From assembly GCA_965238155.1 (NCBI GenBank), contig OZ250175.1:1116001-1180000 (forward strand): a stretch of DNA of 64,000 nucleotides, in the 5' to 3' direction. The notes under the pieces were generated by a model, which ran no database searches, was not told the DNA's origin, and saw only the letters and a program-made list of their open reading frames with translations. Below, piece by piece: positions 36,531 through 45,231 of this stretch. Origin of the DNA: BJGV01 sp964196335 (GTDB lineage Bacteria; Pseudomonadota; Gammaproteobacteria; Burkholderiales; Nitrosomonadaceae). Position 1 is the stretch's first letter. Every line of letters begins with the position of its first letter. Made by a program: the position numbers and the translations under genes.

Positions 36531-37706
36531 ATGCCGCAGCAAGAACAAGCCGTTCCCACAATAAGATTTCCTGAGTTCGATGATGATTGGAAACTCTGCA
36601 AACTTGGCAGTTTTGCATCAAAGGTTAGTGATGGAATGCACACCACTCCTAAATACTGCGATGAAGGAGAATATTTTTTTATTAACGGTAATAATCTACA
36701 AAACAGCCGAATAGTAATTTCAGAAAACACTAAACGTCTTCAAAAATCTGAAGCAGAAAACCACAAAAAAGATTTGAGTGATAGGACAATACTTATATCG
36801 ATAAACGGCACTATTGGCAGTTTGGCTTATTACTCTGGTGAAAAAGTAGTTTTGGGAAAAAGCGCAGGCTATTTAAATATTCTTGATTCCGCTTGTAAAG
36901 AGTTTACGTATCAGTTGATGCAAACACATAGTGTTCAAAAAGAATTTTTTTTAGGTTTGACTGGCACCACTATTAAGAACCTTGGAATAGGTGCGATTAA
37001 AAATACGAAGATAAAAGCTCCTGAGCAAAAAGAAGAACAACAAAAAATTGCGGTGTTTTTGGGGGCGGTGGATGAGAAGATTGCGCAACTTCAGAAAAAG
37101 AAAGATCTGCTGGAAGATTACAAAAAGTGCTGTATGCAAAAGCTCTTTTCGCAAGAGCTTCGCTTTATCGATGATAACGGTAATCCCTTTCCTGATTGGG
37201 AAGAGAAAAAGCTGGGTGAATTGTTAGATTATCAACAGCCAACAAATTATCTTGTGTCGTCTACAGAATACTCAGATGAATACAAAACCCCCGTTCTTAC
37301 AGCAGGAAAAACTTTCATTTTAGGCTACACTGATGAAACAGAAGGTATCTTTAATGATGACCTCCCCACTATTATTTTTGATGATTTTACTACGGCCTTT
37401 CATTATGTGGATTTTCCGTTTAAAGCGAAGTCATCCGCAATGAAGATGCTAACCATTAAAAATGATAAGGACAATATTAAGTTCATTCACGCAGCTATGA
37501 CACAAATAAGATTTGCTCTAGGGGAGCACAAACGGCATTGGATAGCTGAGTATCAGAATAAAAAAGTTCCATATCCTCATCCAGACGAACAAAAGATAAT
37601 CGCTGATTTTCTTTCTGCGATTGATGACAAAATTGCTCTTGTTTCCGAAGAGCTGGGCAAAGCTAAGACCTTCAAAAAAGGTTTGTTGCAACAGATGTTT
37701 GTTTAG
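36531..37706 (+). CDS. hsdS: Type I restriction-modification system, specificity subunit
   Basis: Recognises the target sequence through two target recognition domains. 391 residues in two halves: TRD1 to about residue 165 followed by the conserved helix PEQKEEQQKIAVFLGAVDEKI, then DWEEKKLGELL opening TRD2 and the second helix DEQKIIADFLSAIDDKI. The two halves show the usual internal symmetry. Both domains look intact. It is 4 bp after hsdM. Confidence 0.95.
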   Translation: MPQQEQAVPTIRFPEFDDDWKLCKLGSFASKVSDGMHTTPKYCDEGEYFFINGNNLQNSRIVISENTKRLQKSEAENHKKDLSDRTILISINGTIGSLAYYSGEKVVLGKSAGYLNILDSACKEFTYQLMQTHSVQKEFFLGLTGTTIKNLGIGAIKNTKIKAPEQKEEQQKIAVFLGAVDEKIAQLQKKKDLLEDYKKCCMQKLFSQELRFIDDNGNPFPDWEEKKLGELLDYQQPTNYLVSSTEYSDEYKTPVLTAGKTFILGYTDETEGIFNDDLPTIIFDDFTTAFHYVDFPFKAKSSAMKMLTIKNDKDNIKFIHAAMTQIRFALGEHKRHWIAEYQNKKVPYPHPDEQKIIADFLSAIDDKIALVSEELGKAKTFKKGLLQQMFV

Positions 37707-37716
37707 GGCTGGGTGA

Positions 37717-38340
37717 ATGGAAAAGCTCAAGCATGAAATACACCAGATTAAGCGACATAATCTTGATTATTACCACAGCCATCTTGATGTCATCGAAAAA
37801 TACATTGAAGAAAAGCCCGACATTTCTATCGAAGCCTGTAAGGCTACTATTGAAGGTATTTGCAAGCTCACATTGCACATTCTGAAACAAGAACCCCTAG
37901 AGGCACATAAAAATGAGAGCCTCAGCCCCTTATGCCGTCGCGCTTTAGATTCTTTGCAGGAAGGTAAAGGGTTTTCTGATGCTGATTTATGTAAGAGGTT
38001 GACTGGCGTTGTTAACTATATAGGTGATATTCGAAATGACCATTGCGATATAGGTCACGGCAGGGCTTCACTGAAAAAGCAGGTTAATGATGCTGATTTT
38101 GCGGAGCTGATTATCGGCGTGACGGAAAATCTATGCACATATATGCTCAGACGTTTGGATTATCTGGCTGAACCTGTGATCGAATATGATGAAAATCCAG
38201 AGTTTAATACGTATCTTGATGAGCTTAACTCGATGCCTAACACTGTTTTGTATAGCAAGGCATTATTTGAGCAAGAGCTTGAAACATACAAAATTGAGCT
38301 TGGCGATTATAAATTGCGGCTTGAAGCAGAAGAAGAATGA
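37717..38340 (+). CDS. Abi_C-like protein (abortive infection C-terminal-type domain)
   Basis: A 207-residue protein between hsdS and hsdR. The central IRNDHCDIGHGR near residue 105 matches the RN..GdaHG pattern of the abortive-infection C-terminal domain (Abi_C), preceded by helices with SIEACKATIEGICK. The last 70 residues are acidic and helical. Such domains occur in phage-exclusion proteins of unclear mechanism; a helper role for the R-M system is also possible. It starts 10 bp after hsdS, and its stop overlaps the hsdR start (ATGA), so it is an integral part of this operon. Confidence 0.68.
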   Translation: MEKLKHEIHQIKRHNLDYYHSHLDVIEKYIEEKPDISIEACKATIEGICKLTLHILKQEPLEAHKNESLSPLCRRALDSLQEGKGFSDADLCKRLTGVVNYIGDIRNDHCDIGHGRASLKKQVNDADFAELIIGVTENLCTYMLRRLDYLAEPVIEYDENPEFNTYLDELNSMPNTVLYSKALFEQELETYKIELGDYKLRLEAEEE

Positions 38341-41171
38341 ACGCACAGACCGAACAACAATTAGAGAATTCTCTTGTTGCCCAGCTTGAAACGCTGGGTT
38401 GGGAAAAGGTCGCAATTGCCAATGAAGAAAAGCTACTGGTCAATCTCAAGCGGCAACTGGAAAAGCACAATAAGGTTTTGTTTTCTGACTACGAGTTTAA
38501 GCAAATTCTGAACAAGCTTGCGCGTGGCAATATCTTTGAGAAGGCCAAAATTCTACGGGATAAGATTGATTACACTAAAGACGATGGAACAACGGGTTAT
38601 ATCGATCTGATTAACCAAGTCCAATGGTGCAAAAACGAATATCAGGTGACGCATCAAATTACCATGACGGACAAATATACAAACCGTTATGACGTGACGC
38701 TTTTGGTCAACGGCTTGCCGCTTTGCCAGATTGAGCTGAAACGGCGCGGCCTTGAAATGAAAGAAGCATTTAACCAGACAAACCGCTATCACAGGCACAG
38801 CTTTGCGGCAGGTTATGGATTGTTCGGCTATATTCAGCTTTTTGTGATTAGTAACGGTGTGAATACTAAATACTATGCGAATAATCCCGTGAATAAGCGG
38901 GACTTTAAGCAAACATTCTTCTGGGCAGATAAGAAGAATAACAAGATAAGTCAGCTTAGTGAGTTCGCTGCGGTATTTCTTGAGAAGTGCCGGCTTTCCA
39001 AGCTCATTACAAAATATATTGTCCTGAATGAAAGCCATCAAATGCTTATGGCTTTGCGCTCGTATCAATATTACGCGGTGGAGGCAATTGTTGCGCAGGT
39101 TCTAACAGCCAATAAGAACGGTTACATCTGGCACACGACCGGATCGGGGAAAACGCTGACCTCTTTCAAGGCCGCACAGATTTTAACGCAAAACCCTAAA
39201 GTACATAAGGTCGTTTTCGTTGTTGATCGTAAAGACCTCGACTATCAGACCATTGCAGAATTCAACAGCTTCCAAGAGGGAAGCGTTGATGCAACAAACA
39301 ATACGACCAAGCTGGTTAAGCAATTTGGTGATGATACGCCCTTAATAGTAACAACTCTTCAGAAGCTTAATACCGCTATCAGTAAGGAGCGACATCTTAA
39401 AACAATGGACGGGTTGAAGAACAAGAAGATGGTGTTTATCTTCGATGAATGTCACCGTAGTCAATTTGGAGAAACACACAAACGAATAACTGAATATTTC
39501 GATAGTGTTCAAATGTTTGGTTTTACGGGTACGCCTATTTTTGCCGAAAATGCTGCGAAGAATGCGCTAGGAAAACGAACGACAGCCGATTTATTCGGAG
39601 AGTCTGCTCTACATAGCTATGTGATTACTGATGCTATTCGGGATGAGAATGTACTGAAATTTTCCGTTGAGTATATCCGTACCTTCAAGAAGAAGGATGA
39701 GGTTGTCGATATTGAAGTAGAGGCAATTGATACCGCAGAGGTGATGGAAGCACCAGAGCGTTTGGAAAAAATCACCGATTACATCATTGCTAACCATGAT
39801 CGCAAAACACATAGCCGCGAGTTTACGGCAATATTCTGCGTTTCAAATATAAAGAGCCTAATTGCTTATTACGAACTTTTTCAAGCCAAGAAAGAAGCTG
39901 GAGAGCATAATCTGAAAGTGGCAACAATATTCTCTTACCAAGCGAATGAAGAAGATGCTGACGCGGATGGCATGGGGACGGGTGACGATATGCCTGTAGA
40001 GGGTGCTCCCGCAAACAAACACAGCCGTGAAAAGCTGGATGAGTATATCGTTAATTACAACAAGATGTTTAAGACAAATTATTCCACGAAGGACGGCAAA
40101 CTTTTTTATGCGTATTACAAAGATATTGGGAAACGGGTTAAGAACAAGGAAGTAGATATTCTTCTTGTTGTAAATATGTTTTTAACAGGTTTTGACAGTA
40201 AGCCGTTGAATACAATCTACGTAGATAAAAACCTAAAATTCCACGGCCTCCTACAAGCCTATTCCCGCACAAATAGAATGATGGGGCAAAAAAAATCACA
40301 GGGGAACGTCGTTTGCTTCCGCAATTTAAAGCCTGCGACTGACAAGGCTATTGAACTGTTTGCCAATAAAGAGCCTCAAGAAAAAATTATCCTCGCCCCT
40401 TATGAAGATTATGTAAGAAAATTTGGAGAGGCGGTTGCTAATCTTCTGATGATTACTCCCGATGTTTCAAGCGTGGATGACTTGATGACAGAGAAAGATG
40501 AAGCCAAATTTATTCATGCTTTCCGTGAGGTTATTCGTATCAAGAATGTTCTCGACTGTTTTACTGAGTTTACTTTTGACGATCTACCTATGAATGAGCA
40601 GCTTTTTGCTGACTTCAGAAGTAAATATCTGGATTTATACGACAAGGTTCGTAGCGAAAAAGAAAAAGAAAAAGTTTCAATCCTTGATGATATTGATTTC
40701 GAGATTGAACTGATTAGCCGCGATAAAATCAATGTGAGCTACATTATAAGCCTGCTCCGCAATATGAAGGATAAGAAGCCAGAAGAGCAAGCGAAGGCAC
40801 GCAAGACCATCATGGACATTCTGGATACCGAGACACACCTCAGAAGCAAGAAAGAACTTATTGAGCGATTTATCTCTGAACATTTTGCTGATATGACAGC
40901 GAGTGCAGACGTGGGTGAGGAGTTCGATGCTTACTGGACAGAAGAGAAACGGAAGTCTCTTATTGCACTTAGCGAAGATGAAGGGCTTGACCCTGAAGGG
41001 CTAGAAAAAGTCCTTGGCAACTACCTGTTCACCGAAAAGCCACCTATGAGGGATGAAATTATAGAAATCATGGGAAAACGTCCATCATTGCGGGAGCGTA
41101 GCTCTATTGCGGAACGCATCATCGGTAAGATATGTGATTTTGTTGAAACCTTTATTGATGGTGTCGATTAA
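38337..41171 (+). CDS. hsdR: Type I restriction-modification system, endonuclease/translocase subunit
   Basis: Motor and nuclease subunit, 944 residues. N-terminal nuclease region with the ExK-type QIELKRRG near residue 135. The superfamily 2 helicase core has Walker A TTGSGKT at 267-273, DECH at 370-373 and FTGTPIF; later motifs include LLVVNMFLTGFDSKPLNT and YSRTNRM. The C-terminal helical region (from about 780) serves assembly. The frame is intact. The start overlaps the preceding stop by 4 bp. It closes the hsdM-hsdS-abi-hsdR operon, after which a palindromic repeat follows at 41271. Confidence 0.95.
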   Translation: MNAQTEQQLENSLVAQLETLGWEKVAIANEEKLLVNLKRQLEKHNKVLFSDYEFKQILNKLARGNIFEKAKILRDKIDYTKDDGTTGYIDLINQVQWCKNEYQVTHQITMTDKYTNRYDVTLLVNGLPLCQIELKRRGLEMKEAFNQTNRYHRHSFAAGYGLFGYIQLFVISNGVNTKYYANNPVNKRDFKQTFFWADKKNNKISQLSEFAAVFLEKCRLSKLITKYIVLNESHQMLMALRSYQYYAVEAIVAQVLTANKNGYIWHTTGSGKTLTSFKAAQILTQNPKVHKVVFVVDRKDLDYQTIAEFNSFQEGSVDATNNTTKLVKQFGDDTPLIVTTLQKLNTAISKERHLKTMDGLKNKKMVFIFDECHRSQFGETHKRITEYFDSVQMFGFTGTPIFAENAAKNALGKRTTADLFGESALHSYVITDAIRDENVLKFSVEYIRTFKKKDEVVDIEVEAIDTAEVMEAPERLEKITDYIIANHDRKTHSREFTAIFCVSNIKSLIAYYELFQAKKEAGEHNLKVATIFSYQANEEDADADGMGTGDDMPVEGAPANKHSREKLDEYIVNYNKMFKTNYSTKDGKLFYAYYKDIGKRVKNKEVDILLVVNMFLTGFDSKPLNTIYVDKNLKFHGLLQAYSRTNRMMGQKKSQGNVVCFRNLKPATDKAIELFANKEPQEKIILAPYEDYVRKFGEAVANLLMITPDVSSVDDLMTEKDEAKFIHAFREVIRIKNVLDCFTEFTFDDLPMNEQLFADFRSKYLDLYDKVRSEKEKEKVSILDDIDFEIELISRDKINVSYIISLLRNMKDKKPEEQAKARKTIMDILDTETHLRSKKELIERFISEHFADMTASADVGEEFDAYWTEEKRKSLIALSEDEGLDPEGLEKVLGNYLFTEKPPMRDEIIEIMGKRPSLRERSSIAERIIGKICDFVETFIDGVD

Positions 41172-41270
41172 ACAATTAATTGTTTGAGTATGTCAAAAAT
41201 GTTGTGTTTTCGATAAGTTACATTATCGTACTGTAGTATTATCTGCTAGAGCACCAGATTCTTTCATAGC

Positions 41271-41302
41271 GAATGTCTGCTTTGTGCCAAAAGCGGACAT
41301 TC
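41271..41302. repeat. Palindromic repeat, copy 2
   Basis: Left arm GAATGTCTGCTTTGTG, right arm CCAAAAGCGGACATTC; differs from copy 1 at one base. It lies 100 bp after hsdR, so copies 1 and 2 flank the hsd operon in direct orientation. Confidence 0.85.
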
Positions 41303-41350
41303 ATAATGCCATTAATAGAAAAAGACTGAATTCATTGCTACTATTTGAAG

Positions 41351-42019
41351 CTATGTGAGAACCAATACAATTTCGGACGGGATAGTCGCTAGTATTACGC
41401 CAAGAACTAACCAAATAACACCGATAGTTTCAAGGTTTAAATTACCGGCTCCAAATGTATCAAGTAAGGCATGAAGTTTATTTAGAGCAGACTTACGCGA
41501 TTGACGCTCAGTGTCTAAGGCATTTTCCATATTGCAGATTTCTTCATTAAGCTGACTTTCTATTTTTAGTTGTTTATCTTCCTGTGTATCTAAACGTACC
41601 TCAATAGCAGTTACTCTATCTTCAAGAGAGGCGCCACGTGAGAAACCTTTCGCCATACACGTATCGTTACCTTCTGATATTCCTACGCTACCTGATATAG
41701 TAGTCGTTCGATGATCAGCCTTAACCGGCCATTTAGGGCGCTGTTGGAAAACCCAATTTTTAAAATGATCAACAAGGCTTGGTCGCCCAAATAAACGCCT
41801 CTTCTCGCGTAGCCCGTATGCAACTGTAAGTATCCCAAGTAACTCCAAAGCCATTCCACAGTACCGAACACGATCATCCAAGTCGCAAGGAAGAAACCAT
41901 ACTACGCCTGCCACCAGCACTGCTACCCCCAATGTTGCCCAAACAGGTAATATGTCTTTGGTAACCCAACGCACTACGTTACATATAAAACGATACAAAT
42001 TTTTAAAAAATAAAAACAT
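41351..42019 (-). CDS. Membrane protein with coiled coil, function unknown
   Basis: A 222-residue protein with two hydrophobic helices near residues 22-62 (ILPVWATLGVAVLVAGVVWF and a second one ending LLGILTVAYGL), a basic cytoplasmic stretch, a coiled-coil region at about residues 130-185 (EDRVTAIEVRLDTQEDKQLK), and a final hydrophobic helix at 195-222. I do not recognise the family. It begins 8 bp after the HEPN-like gene and is surely co-transcribed with it, so the pair may work together as a membrane-linked defence unit; that is inference. Confidence 0.5.
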   Translation of the reverse strand: MFLFFKNLYRFICNVVRWVTKDILPVWATLGVAVLVAGVVWFLPCDLDDRVRYCGMALELLGILTVAYGLREKRRLFGRPSLVDHFKNWVFQQRPKWPVKADHRTTTISGSVGISEGNDTCMAKGFSRGASLEDRVTAIEVRLDTQEDKQLKIESQLNEEICNMENALDTERQSRKSALNKLHALLDTFGAGNLNLETIGVIWLVLGVILATIPSEIVLVLT

Positions 42020-42027
42020 TATTCAGC

Positions 42028-42768
42028 CTACTTTGCAGCTTTCTTTAAAAACTGCTCAGTTTCATGTGTGATCCGTTCCTGCACATTAATGTTTGATTTT
42101 GATGTCGTAGAAGATGGTGACATTCTAATCTGTTTCATAGAATATCTTTGTGGGCTTAATATTGGTTTCCGTCCATTAACAAACAATTGCCATAATGTTT
42201 CATAGATGGTGCTTGGAAACACAAGAAGCCGTTGCAGTTCATGGAAAGTAGTATTAGAGAAAGCTGCTGAAATAGCATTTGATCCAGTAATCACTGTATG
42301 CGCAAAAATTTTATTGCGTATATCTTTGTATGCACCATCATAAGTAATACGGTATTTATCAACATTTGCTTGTAAACGAAGAAAGTCCTTATTTGTAGGT
42401 ACGTAAGCGTCAAGAAGAAATTTAGGTATCCAATCAGGCGGGGGGTTCTTTCCTTTTTGCAAACGAATACCAAGTGAATGCTTCGAAAAAATCGATAAAT
42501 TATTTCTCGCCATATTTAATATATGATCTATATTATGATTTGAGGTCGTATCAAATATACGTCCCAAAGTAATAAAGGTGGAAGTCTGAAGTGCTGCCAG
42601 AACAGTATTCCAAAAAAGTGCTGAACGATTCAGAAACTTATAAACGTCCTGACGTCCACTTGCAACGTCATGGATCGTCAAGTACACATAGAAGAATTGT
42701 TTCGCTGCCTCCGCATCTCTTCTTAATATTTCAAGTTCATGCTTAAACTTAGTAGCAGGGTTAGCCAT
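42028..42768 (-). CDS. HEPN/AbiU2-like protein, possible defence RNase
   Basis: A 246-residue largely helical protein. The segment DIRNKIFAH near residue 153 is a HEPN-type R-x(4-6)-H motif, the metal-independent RNase active site, and the preceding layout (FLNRSALFWNTVLAALQTSTFITLGRIFD) is that of AbiU2-like HEPN proteins. These occur in phage-exclusion and toxin-antitoxin modules. It is the upstream gene of a two-gene unit with a coiled-coil membrane protein. Family assignment is moderately sure; activity is unproven. Confidence 0.55.
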   Translation of the reverse strand: MANPATKFKHELEILRRDAEAAKQFFYVYLTIHDVASGRQDVYKFLNRSALFWNTVLAALQTSTFITLGRIFDTTSNHNIDHILNMARNNLSIFSKHSLGIRLQKGKNPPPDWIPKFLLDAYVPTNKDFLRLQANVDKYRITYDGAYKDIRNKIFAHTVITGSNAISAAFSNTTFHELQRLLVFPSTIYETLWQLFVNGRKPILSPQRYSMKQIRMSPSSTTSKSNINVQERITHETEQFLKKAAK

Positions 42769-42842
42769 TGGTATATAGTCAAAACAAAAATTCTACAGTA
42801 AATCAGATCGGTATTTGAACAAATCTACTAAAAAATCAAAAT

Positions 42843-43508
42843 TTATGCAGAGCCGGATATGTTCATATCCTCACTGTATCTGAATTCTTGGGGTGGGGGT
42901 CGTGTATACAAATTGCCAGCTGTTTTAGGTATCAGGTTTATAAGTCTGCTTGTTGAATAGTCTTTAGCCTGTATATCACGGTAACCTTTGCCTCTGGTTT
43001 TCGCCAAGTAGGAGATACGATACACGGCATCTAATTTAGTCTGTTCGTTATCAATGAAATAATAGGGATTGGGGACAACAGGCAAGTGGTTAGTTGTTCT
43101 GACTGATTGCCAGATAGATTCCATTGTTCTAAGCAATTTTTTGGGGTGGCGTATTTTGTTTCCGTCCAGATATAGTGCGCAGTGGCAATGCTGTGTTTTT
43201 GCTTTCTCTTTTTCTCGTACCCAGACATAGCCTGGATCATGAATCTGATATTCACGCTCTAATCGTGCTTTCAGGTTTTTCATAAAGCGGCTAACCAATT
43301 TGTTATTGTCCGTATAAATACTCTGGTGTAAGTCAAAACGAACGACCAGCACTCGTTTCCATTTGGCCTCACATATATCTAGCTGGTCAATAGCACGGTG
43401 AATGATTACTGAATAAACACCCGAACGTTTTACGTTCAGATTATATGTCGTTCCATTACGGATCATTGTTTCTGAATGAGTAACATACTTCCTGTTCTTT
43501 GTTCTCAT
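42843..43508 (-). CDS. Inovirus Gp2-type / YagK-YfjJ domain replication protein
   Basis: A 221-residue protein of the inovirus-type Gp2 family found in satellite-like islands. The segment HCHCALYLDGNKI near residue 115 is the HxH-like metal motif of rolling-circle-type replication proteins, with preceding VLVVRFDLHQ as motif I-like strand. The C-terminus is Ser/Pro rich. It would initiate or regulate replication of the excised element. It follows AlpA and a small ORF on the same strand, an order common in P4-like islands. Confidence 0.75.
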   Translation of the reverse strand: MRTKNRKYVTHSETMIRNGTTYNLNVKRSGVYSVIIHRAIDQLDICEAKWKRVLVVRFDLHQSIYTDNNKLVSRFMKNLKARLEREYQIHDPGYVWVREKEKAKTQHCHCALYLDGNKIRHPKKLLRTMESIWQSVRTTNHLPVVPNPYYFIDNEQTKLDAVYRISYLAKTRGKGYRDIQAKDYSTSRLINLIPKTAGNLYTRPPPQEFRYSEDMNISGSA

Positions 43509-43676
43509 GAGGATACAGGGGGGGGAGATATAGATATTAATAGATATTAGAAATAACCGTTAAAAATGATGTTCGGTACTAATAACTAACTTAATGATCA
43601 AGTTAAACTTAATTGAACCCTGATAAGACAAAACCGAGGGGACAAAACCGCATACACTTTTTAACAACTATTTAAG

Positions 43677-43787
43677 TTATCTTTTCTTCCTGTTTATCAG
43701 TCTCAAGGAATGGTCTATATCTTTCACATAACCGTGCCTATCAAGAAAACTAATAACCTCTGTGATGGGGCTTTCTTTTTGATTCAT
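43677..43787 (-). CDS. Small hypothetical protein coupled to AlpA gene
   Basis: A 36-residue frame starting with an ATG that overlaps the AlpA stop codon (ATGA). Sequence begins MNQKESPITEVISFLDRHGY and ends in basic NRKKR. The overlap, same strand and position between the AlpA-type and Gp2-type genes suggest a real gene; I know no family. Confidence 0.4.
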   Translation of the reverse strand: MNQKESPITEVISFLDRHGYVKDIDHSLRLINRKKR

Positions 43788-43978
43788 TGCTCAGCCCCCT
43801 TTGCCTGTTGATCGTGTTTATCCAGATCGACAGAACTCCAGCGGGTACATCTTTGACCATAGCGAATGGGAGAAGGCAGTAACTTCTTAGAAGTCCAGTC
43901 CCATACGGTTGATATGCCAATGCTATAGCGTTGAGCTACTTCCTTGGCTGAAAGGTAATAAAAGGATTCTTTGCTCAT
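43784..43978 (-). CDS. AlpA-family helix-turn-helix regulator / excisionase-like
   Basis: A 64-residue MerR-like winged-helix protein: SAKEVAQRYSIGISTVWDWT is the helix-turn-helix, followed by LLPSPIRYGQRCTRWSSVDLD, the classic AlpA second half. AlpA proteins act as activators of integrase or as recombination directionality factors in P4-like islands, so it probably controls excision of this element. It reads in the same direction as the integrase. Confidence 0.85.
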   Translation of the reverse strand: MSKESFYYLSAKEVAQRYSIGISTVWDWTSKKLLPSPIRYGQRCTRWSSVDLDKHDQQAKGAEQ

Positions 43979-44096
43979 AATCTTGGCTGTTCTATTGCCA
44001 CACGAAATAGTGCGATAGAATCCAAGATATTGTGAATTAATTCGGTGTCTATTTAATTACAAAATAAAGCAGTAATTAATTGATGTAATAATTAAA

Positions 44097-44732
44097 TTAC
44101 AATTTTTTCAATAATGAGTTCCATAAATCCTCGTCTATGCTAGTATCAATAATCATTGCCTCACCAATAAACTTTGAGATTTTTGATTTCTTAGCCTTGT
44201 AGTATTTAACTCTGAGTACATCACCCTGTTCGGACTCGATTGCTCCTGAAATAAAACTTTTCCATGGTTCTTTAGTTGCGAGATTCTTGCAAGCCCACGA
44301 GACTGACTTTTTCTCATCTTCTTTCTTACCCTCAGCTTGCTTGGCTTTCACTTTCTTATCTACTGAAGCTATAAGAAGTCCCATGTTATATTCTGTCCAT
44401 TTCTCTTTTGGGCCTCTTCTCTTTTTTTCTGTGAAGGCGGGGACTTTCGATTCTTCGGCTAGAGCAATAGAAAGCTGAGCAAGCATATAAATGTGACTTG
44501 CGCCGATTTTATCCTTTATATTGGCTTTCTCAATTCCATAATGCTCACATAACAAAAGTAATTTTTGGTAATCTTCAAGAAAATACTCCATGAATTTCTT
44601 TTTATATTCCGCATTACATTTATCAGTTGCTTCTTTCTTAGAATCTTCGTCAAGTAAAAGGGTTGCTCCAACTTTAGGCCATTTTCTAGGCTGACGGTTT
44701 TTTGCTAATTTTCCAGTGAATTTATTAGACAC
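44097..44732 (-). CDS. Hypothetical island protein
   Basis: A 211-residue lysine-rich protein without signal peptide or membrane helices. It has KKRRGPKEKWTEYNMGLLIA in the middle and a highly charged linker (KVKAKQAEGKKEDEKKSVSW). I chose the GTG at 44732 because AAGGAG lies six bases upstream; an ATG seven codons earlier has no such site. The family is not recognised. Its place between alpA and the integrase suggests an accessory or regulatory role in the island. Confidence 0.55.
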   Translation of the reverse strand: MSNKFTGKLAKNRQPRKWPKVGATLLLDEDSKKEATDKCNAEYKKKFMEYFLEDYQKLLLLCEHYGIEKANIKDKIGASHIYMLAQLSIALAEESKVPAFTEKKRRGPKEKWTEYNMGLLIASVDKKVKAKQAEGKKEDEKKSVSWACKNLATKEPWKSFISGAIESEQGDVLRVKYYKAKKSKISKFIGEAMIIDTSIDEDLWNSLLKKL

Positions 44733-44829
44733 TTTGCACTCCTTCCAGCGCATCCTTCAAAAGTATCCAAGCCAGGCCGGTGAAGGTTTCCGACCGTTCA
44801 AGAGCTACTCTAGGCTTGGTAATTTTTAA

Positions 44830-45195
44830 CTATTTATTTAGTGAATGCTCATCACCTTCAGTTTGGGTAAAAAATGATTGTAAGTAATCAATTAATGAAC
44901 CCAGCATTAAGGTGAGAAAGAAACATAATGCAAGTGTCATGAGTGACAACGGTGACTCTAATATCCAGATCGCTATTTTTCTGATCCCCATCCATTCAAT
45001 CTCATAAATTACTGAGAGATTAATTCCCAAATATTCAATGCCCCAACCAAATGTGACTGGAATCCATGTACCATTTTTCATCCATATAACTACTTGATAC
45101 AAAATCACACAAAATGGGATTAATAATCCTATGCTCACTAGCAGATAGAGCATATCTTCGAAAAACTTGATTATTTTATTTTCTCTTTTACTCAT
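44830..45195 (-). CDS. Small membrane protein, function unknown
   Basis: A 121-residue protein with three hydrophobic helices: about residues 13-33 (LYLLVSIGLLIPFCVILYQV), a weaker one around 47-60 and a strong one at 78-100 (LSLMTLALCFFLTLML). Charged ends. It lies 36 bp after the integrase gene and shares its strand, so it may be transcribed with it. No family recognised. Confidence 0.5.
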   Translation of the reverse strand: MSKRENKIIKFFEDMLYLLVSIGLLIPFCVILYQVVIWMKNGTWIPVTFGWGIEYLGINLSVIYEIEWMGIRKIAIWILESPLSLMTLALCFFLTLMLGSLIDYLQSFFTQTEGDEHSLNK

Positions 45196-45231
45196 AAATT
45201 TTCCTGCTGAAGAATCAAATCAACAGTTAAA

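Noticed and set aside
34453..41302. hsd operon as a composite transposon
   Set aside because: The flanking palindromes are only 32 bp, no transposase is present and no target duplication is evident.
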